Below, one piece after another: positions 30,967 to 34,374 of a stretch of DNA of 34,374 nt. The translations under genes were made by a program, and so were the position numbers. Each line of letters begins with the position of its first letter. The stretch's first letter is position 1. Under the pieces are notes generated by a model. It saw only the letters and a list, made by a program, of their open reading frames with translations, was not told the DNA's origin and made no database searches. Source of the DNA: an uncultured Roseobacter sp. (GTDB taxonomy: Bacteria; Pseudomonadota; Alphaproteobacteria; Rhodobacterales; Rhodobacteraceae); NCBI RefSeq assembly GCF_947496515.1, contig NZ_CANMDB010000019.1:1-34374 (forward strand), read 5' to 3'.

Positions 30967-31368
30967 CTGACCGGGCCTCACTTGCACCAAGTCGATGAAT
31001 CAACACTCGATCAGGGACGAGAAAAACGACGGTGTCATGAAAGATCCAAGGGTGTCGAATGTTGCACGTCCCTTGCTATCCCAGTCACCAGAAAGAACGT
31101 GCAACGCATTTGCTTCAAACATCATGCAGCGGCTCAATAGCCGCGCAAAGCTGCAGAGGGCGATGCTCCCGACCAGACGCTTAGAACAGGACCGCGCGCT
31201 GACATCTAGGCCTGTACAGAGTACCTTTGAGCCAAAGGGCCGCTTTAAGCGCTGCCGGTAGTCTCTCTCGCACCCGCGGCGAATGTCGGCTCCCCGCCCT
31301 CCTTGCCGGAACCTTTCCATCTTGACGTTCAGAAAAACATACCTAATTTTCTGACATGGAGTTGCGCC
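30967..31368. other. Gap after Tad block with hairpins and antitoxin promoter
   Basis: This 402-bp gap holds no credible gene. It contains an inverted repeat GTTGCACGT (31061-31069) / ACGTGCAAC (31097-31105) and a small hairpin GCGGCT-CAAT-AGCCGC (31129-31144). Both may end Tad transcription. The last 50 bp form the promoter-operator of the antitoxin-like gene. Confidence 0.5.
31322..31354 (+). promoter_or_regulatory. Promoter-operator of antitoxin-like gene
   Basis: TTGACG (31322-31327) and TAATTT (31344-31349) are spaced 16 bp like -35 and -10 boxes. They are overlapped by the perfect inverted repeat TCAGAAAA-N10-TTTTCTGA (31329-31354). An autorepressing antitoxin bound there would block RNA polymerase. 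The site ends 14 bp before the ATG. Confidence 0.6.
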
Positions 31369-31965
31369 ATGATCATGTCGAAAATCAAGCAACGCATCGT
31401 TGGAAAGGACCGAGGCGCCATCTTCGCGCCGTCGGACTTCTTCGATATCGGATCGCGCGCGAGCGTGGATCAGGCTCTGTCGCGTCTGGCGAATCAAGGT
31501 GCGATCCGGCGGCTGACGCGTGGGCTCTACGACTACCCAAAGCTCAGCCCCCGTTTCGGTGCCTTGGCACCTTCTGCTGACGACATCGCACGCGCCGTTG
31601 CCAGAAAGGATAACCAGGTTCTCCAGCCCTCCCCTGCCATGGCGGCAAACCAGTTGGGTCTATCCACCCAGGTCCCGTCCAATCCGATCTACATGACCGA
31701 CGGGCCCACCCGAACGAAGAAGATCGGACGGCAGGTGATCCAGTTCCGCAATGCCTCTCCGAAGACATTGGTCGGTGCTGGTTCTATGACAGGGACTGTT
31801 TTCCAGGCGCTTCGCTATTTCGGCAAGGACTGCGTCGGCGATCAGGTGATCGGCAAAATCGCCCGCACGCTGGATGCCAAGGATCGGGCACAGCTTGCAA
31901 AGCAAAGCAGACATGTTCCGGCCTGGATGCATCCGGTCGTCCAGCAGATCGTGGCATATGCTTGA
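31369..31965 (+). CDS. AbiEi/DUF6088-like antitoxin, apparently without toxin
   Basis: A 198-residue protein of the DUF6088 / AbiEi-like type IV antitoxin group. The N-terminal winged helix-turn-helix spans about residues 5-60 (FAPSDFFDIGSRASVDQALS, then RLANQGAIRRLTRGLYDYPK), the usual opening motif. The C-terminal domain (about 65-195) contains NPIYMTDGPTRTKKIGRQVI and ALRYFGKDC. In complete systems it represses its own promoter and is followed by an AbiEii nucleotidyltransferase gene. Here the following 66 bp contain no such gene, only the convergent ATPase. ATG 31369 is chosen for the GGAG before it and the family N-terminus; ATG 31375 is possible. Confidence 0.8.
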   Translation: MIMSKIKQRIVGKDRGAIFAPSDFFDIGSRASVDQALSRLANQGAIRRLTRGLYDYPKLSPRFGALAPSADDIARAVARKDNQVLQPSPAMAANQLGLSTQVPSNPIYMTDGPTRTKKIGRQVIQFRNASPKTLVGAGSMTGTVFQALRYFGKDCVGDQVIGKIARTLDAKDRAQLAKQSRHVPAWMHPVVQQIVAYA

Positions 31966-32031
31966 GCATGAAGGTCATCGCGCACGACACGCGTGAAAGC
32001 CCGAACAAAACGGCCCCATGGGCGGGAGCAA

Positions 32032-33321
32032 CTAACCCAGCTTTATTGGCGTCCAAAGCGTGCTGAGCGGGAGGGCGAAGTTTCCATCTCCGAAGGTGAG
32101 CTTTTCTTGCCCTAGGTACAGCACTATACCACTCACCCTGCGCCCTCTTCCCGGCCCGTCTTTCGCAAACCATCTAAGGTGCTTGAAATCATCGGCAGAA
32201 ACAGTCGCCGCTGACTTAACTTCAAGACCAACCAGCCGGTGCCCTCCATCGATCAATAAATCGATCTCTCGCCGATCCGCGCTGCGCCAGTGATAAAGCC
32301 GATAGTCGTCGTCTTGCATCGGCAAAACCCGCTGCAACTCGCCAACGACAAAGCTTTCCAATAGGCCACCCAGTGCTTCTGGACTATTGCCTATCTCGAA
32401 GGATTTGTCGTTTAGCCGGCGAAGGGCCGTGGCAATACCTGTGTCGACAAAGTGGAATTTCGGCTGCTTGATGTCACGCTTGCCCTCGCCCGGCATCCAG
32501 GCGCTTAGCTTGGTCACCATCGATAGTCGCATGAGGATGTCGAGGTATTGATCGACCGTCTCTCGCTTCAACTTTGCGAGTTTCGCAAGTTCAGACGCGT
32601 TGATCTCCTGCGCTGTACGCGCGGCCATCTGGTCAATCAGAAAGCGCAGCGCATCCGGCTTGCGGATTGGCATGATGTCGGCCACGTCCCGATCGACCAC
32701 CGCATCGACATAGTCGCGATATTGGCGCTGCCGCGATCGCAAAGGAAGCATACGGGTTTCCGGAAAGCCACCTGCAAGAACGAGGTCGATATAGTCTTTG
32801 CGGCCAAGCGGTGCCGGCTCCGCAATCTGCGCCAGTGAAGGCGCGTCCTGCATCGCCCAATCGATCAACCGACTTACAGGCGCGCGATTGATCTCGGCCA
32901 CAGACAACGGCCAGAGCTTGAGTGTCCGCATGCGTCCAGCGAGCGAGTCCGCGACCTCAGCGGTGGTGAACACGTTAGAGGATCCTGTCAGCACGAACTG
33001 GCCTTTCCGACGATTGCTGTCGACGATCTTCTTGATGGCGAGCGCGAGCTTGCGCGATCTTTGTGCCTCGTCGATGATGATCGGTGAGGTGTTTTGATCC
33101 TGTGCGAGGCTCATCAGTTGACCTTCCGGATCCGCGTCCATAGCCGCCAATACCGCCGCATCATCCAACGTCAAGAAACGGCCATCTCCAAACAGATCGC
33201 GAACGAGCGTCGTTTTTCCGACCTGTCTTGGCCCAACGAGATTGACCACACGAGCGGACGAAAGGGCCTCACGCAACTCCGACGTCAAGTGACGCGGCAA
33301 ATATTCGCTGATCTCAGTCAT
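32032..33321 (-). CDS. AAA ATPase with DUF4143 / nuclease-like C-terminus
   Basis: A 429-residue cytoplasmic protein of the AAA_14-DUF4143 family. Walker A is LVGPRQVGKTTLVRDL (about residues 29-44). Walker B is SPIIIDEAQRSRKLALAI (about 79-96), and FVLTGSSNVFTTAEVADSLA is the sensor region. The DUF4143 domain spans about 205-370. Near the C-terminus the motif REIDLLIDGGHRLVGLEVKS (about 353-373) resembles a PD-(D/E)xK nuclease core (D-x-n-ExK). Members are widespread orphan ATPases without settled function, sometimes linked to mobile or defence loci. The gene converges with the antitoxin-like gene. Its upstream gap is an array of 23-bp direct repeats, which also leaves no clear ribosome-binding site. 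Confidence 0.88.
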   Translation of the reverse strand: MTEISEYLPRHLTSELREALSSARVVNLVGPRQVGKTTLVRDLFGDGRFLTLDDAAVLAAMDADPEGQLMSLAQDQNTSPIIIDEAQRSRKLALAIKKIVDSNRRKGQFVLTGSSNVFTTAEVADSLAGRMRTLKLWPLSVAEINRAPVSRLIDWAMQDAPSLAQIAEPAPLGRKDYIDLVLAGGFPETRMLPLRSRQRQYRDYVDAVVDRDVADIMPIRKPDALRFLIDQMAARTAQEINASELAKLAKLKRETVDQYLDILMRLSMVTKLSAWMPGEGKRDIKQPKFHFVDTGIATALRRLNDKSFEIGNSPEALGGLLESFVVGELQRVLPMQDDDYRLYHWRSADRREIDLLIDGGHRLVGLEVKSAATVSADDFKHLRWFAKDGPGRGRRVSGIVLYLGQEKLTFGDGNFALPLSTLWTPIKLG

Positions 33322-33323
33322 GT

Positions 33324-33415
33324 CACGAGTTGACTACTAGAGGCCTCACGAAATGTCCATTACAGCCTACACGATTTGTCCACTATCGTCCTCACCAAAC
33401 AACCGTTACTCTCAC
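33324..33415. repeat. 23-bp direct repeats upstream of DUF4143 ATPase
   Basis: Three units start at 33324, 33347 and 33370, exactly 23 bp apart. Their first 16 bases follow CACGAnnTGtCCAcTA, with 13 of 16 identity to the 33370 unit for each of the others. A weaker fourth unit begins at 33393 (13 of 23 matches to the second). Together they fill almost the whole 97-bp gap between the ATPase start and the scpB stop. They may be operators for the ATPase gene or iteron-like sites. Confidence 0.7.
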
Positions 33416-33418
33416 TCG

Positions 33419-34012
33419 CTACGCCGCTCCCAGGCCCGCATCCTCCAACTGCTCCCGGTCGGGCAAGTCCTGGAGCGACTCAAGATCGAACGCCACGAGG
33501 AACTTTTCGGTTGTCACATAGGTACAGGGCGCACCGCGGCGAGGGGACCGCGGTCCGGTCCCGATCAGGCCGCGCGTGTGCAACCGCCCGATCAGATCGC
33601 GGCTGATCTCCTTGCCGAAGATATCCTTGAGTCCATCCCGCGTGATCGGCTGGTGATAGGCGATGGCGGCCAGCACGGCGACGTCGTATTCACGCAGATC
33701 GAGGTCCTGGTCGCCGACATCCGCTGCGGTCTGGATCGCTGCCGCATAAGTCGGCCGCGTCCGCAACATCCAGCCGCCTGCCACATTCACGACTTCGAAG
33801 GAGCGCCCCTCGAGATCGGCCATCAAATCGTCGATCAACAAATCGACCGACACCCCCTGCCCCACAACGCGCGCCAAATCCTCGCGCGGCATGGGCGAGG
33901 CACTGGCAAACAGCACCGCTTCGATCCGGCGCATCCACTCCCGCCACCGTAAGTCTTGCGGCAAGTCCTCCAACTCGCGGTCCAGATCGGTGTCGGCGTG
34001 ATCTTTTGCCAT
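33419..34012 (-). CDS. scpB: ScpB-family protein (SMC-ScpAB-type kleisin partner)
   Basis: A 197-residue protein with two winged-helix domains as in ScpB. The first spans about residues 22-95 (REWMRRIEAVLFASASPMPR, then DLIDDLMADLEGRSFEVVNV, then GGWMLRTRPTYA). The second spans about 105-175 (LREYDVAVLAAIAYHQPITR, then IFGKEISRDLIGRLHTRGLI). It probably belongs to the divergent plasmid/mobile-element ScpB group that sits next to DUF1403 genes, not the housekeeping copy, because no scpA or smc gene is beside it. ATG 34012 is chosen because GAGAGG precedes it; the frame extends to 34048. Its role may be in plasmid or element chromosome maintenance (inference). Confidence 0.82.
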   Translation of the reverse strand: MAKDHADTDLDRELEDLPQDLRWREWMRRIEAVLFASASPMPREDLARVVGQGVSVDLLIDDLMADLEGRSFEVVNVAGGWMLRTRPTYAAAIQTAADVGDQDLDLREYDVAVLAAIAYHQPITRDGLKDIFGKEISRDLIGRLHTRGLIGTGPRSPRRGAPCTYVTTEKFLVAFDLESLQDLPDREQLEDAGLGAA

Positions 34013-34076
34013 CACAAGCCTCTCAGTGGTCGCATGGCCGAACCGCAAAACCGGTACCCACTTTTGTTGGCCATGC

Positions 34077-34310
34077 TCAGATCCCGTACAGTCTGAAGGT
34101 GTCGCGCCCGGTCAGTTCGCGCACCGCGCCAAGATCGACCAGCCGATCGCAGAACCTGCGGGCGGCGCGAGCGGACCGAAGCGAGGTGAGCGCCGCCGGC
34201 GCGACCGCGTCTTGGCTCAGGAACAGCGCCAGAGCTCCGTCGGCTCCGTTTGCCCGGAGCTTTGGTGCGACCACTTTCAACCGGGCTGCACGGCGGGTGT
34301 CGTTGTGCCC
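34077..34310 (-). pseudogene. Truncated DUF1403 gene, C-terminal remnant
   Basis: The last about 65-75 residues resemble the end of DUF1403 proteins: VAPKLRANGADGALALFLSQ, then RSARAARRFCDRLVDLGAVR, then ELTGRDTFRLYGI. DUF1403 proteins are usually about 300 residues and lie directly upstream of this type of scpB, as here (64-bp gap). There is no ATG; the frame runs to an in-frame stop at about 34362-34364. The segment beyond about 34310 (GYRNGLNRPETASYS) does not resemble the family. The gene has been cut off by a rearrangement near the window end, so no complete product is expected. Confidence 0.65.
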
Positions 34311-34374
34311 TAATTGAGAATAACTAGCCGTTTCAGGCCGATTCAGACCATTTCTGTACCCTTATTTAGGATTT

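Overview
The window looks like DNA from an alphaproteobacterium of the Rhodobacterales (Roseobacter-type). The grounds are protein-level resemblance, the high-GC coding style, a Caulobacter-like Tad/Cpa pilus locus and a plasmid-type DUF1403/ScpB end. No rRNA, tRNA or CRISPR array is visible. The genus cannot be fixed from the sequence alone, and whether this is chromosome or a large plasmid is open.

Layout. (1) 0.2-9.3 kb is a mosaic of small regulator/effector units: an XRE/MmyB-like regulator divergent from a two-gene membrane operon with a 25-bp operator-like palindrome between them; a MarR regulator divergent from an SRPBCC + YdeI-like pair with nested CAAGT/ACTTG palindromes between them; a LysR regulator divergent from a methyltransferase, DUF2306 and DUF6326-like genes; then a second methyltransferase, a VOC protein and a GNAT protein. 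(2) 8.7-13.8 kb is a metal/copper envelope-stress block: a Spy/CpxP-like periplasmic protein, a Crp/Fnr regulator with an FNR-like box touching its start codon, a membrane-anchored cytochrome c, and a copC-copD-multicopper oxidase-DUF411 operon behind a CueR/HmrR-type copper promoter. (3) 14.1-14.7 kb is a short tyrosine recombinase, followed by about 540 bp without a recognisable gene.

(4) 15.3-19.0 kb (minus strand) is a fecR-type gene with a long Gly/Asn-repeat tail. It is followed 8 bp later by a CHASE2-PAS-GGDEF-EAL protein whose cyclase half is degenerate and whose phosphodiesterase half looks intact. (5) 19.2-31.0 kb is a complete Tad (Flp) pilus locus in four blocks: a lone secretin-N-domain protein (-); flp, cpaF, tadB, tadC and a TadG-like gene (+); a TPR lipoprotein, the cpaC secretin and a small lipoprotein (-); and cpaA, cpaB, cpaE, tadE, tadE (+). 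A strong terminator-like hairpin after flp probably keeps pilin expression above machinery expression. Seven-of-eight matches to the CtrA box lie before flp and cpaB. The c-di-GMP phosphodiesterase next door is a natural candidate for local control of pilus-mediated attachment (inference).

(6) 31.3-34.4 kb is an accessory end. It has an AbiEi/DUF6088-like antitoxin with its own operator-promoter but no toxin gene after it, a convergent AAA/DUF4143 ATPase, a plasmid-type ScpB homologue, and only the last part of a DUF1403 gene. The whole 97-bp gap between the ATPase and scpB is built from 23-bp direct repeats. This gap, the toxin-less antitoxin and the FecR-repeat/CHASE2/EAL pair are the least explained parts of the window.
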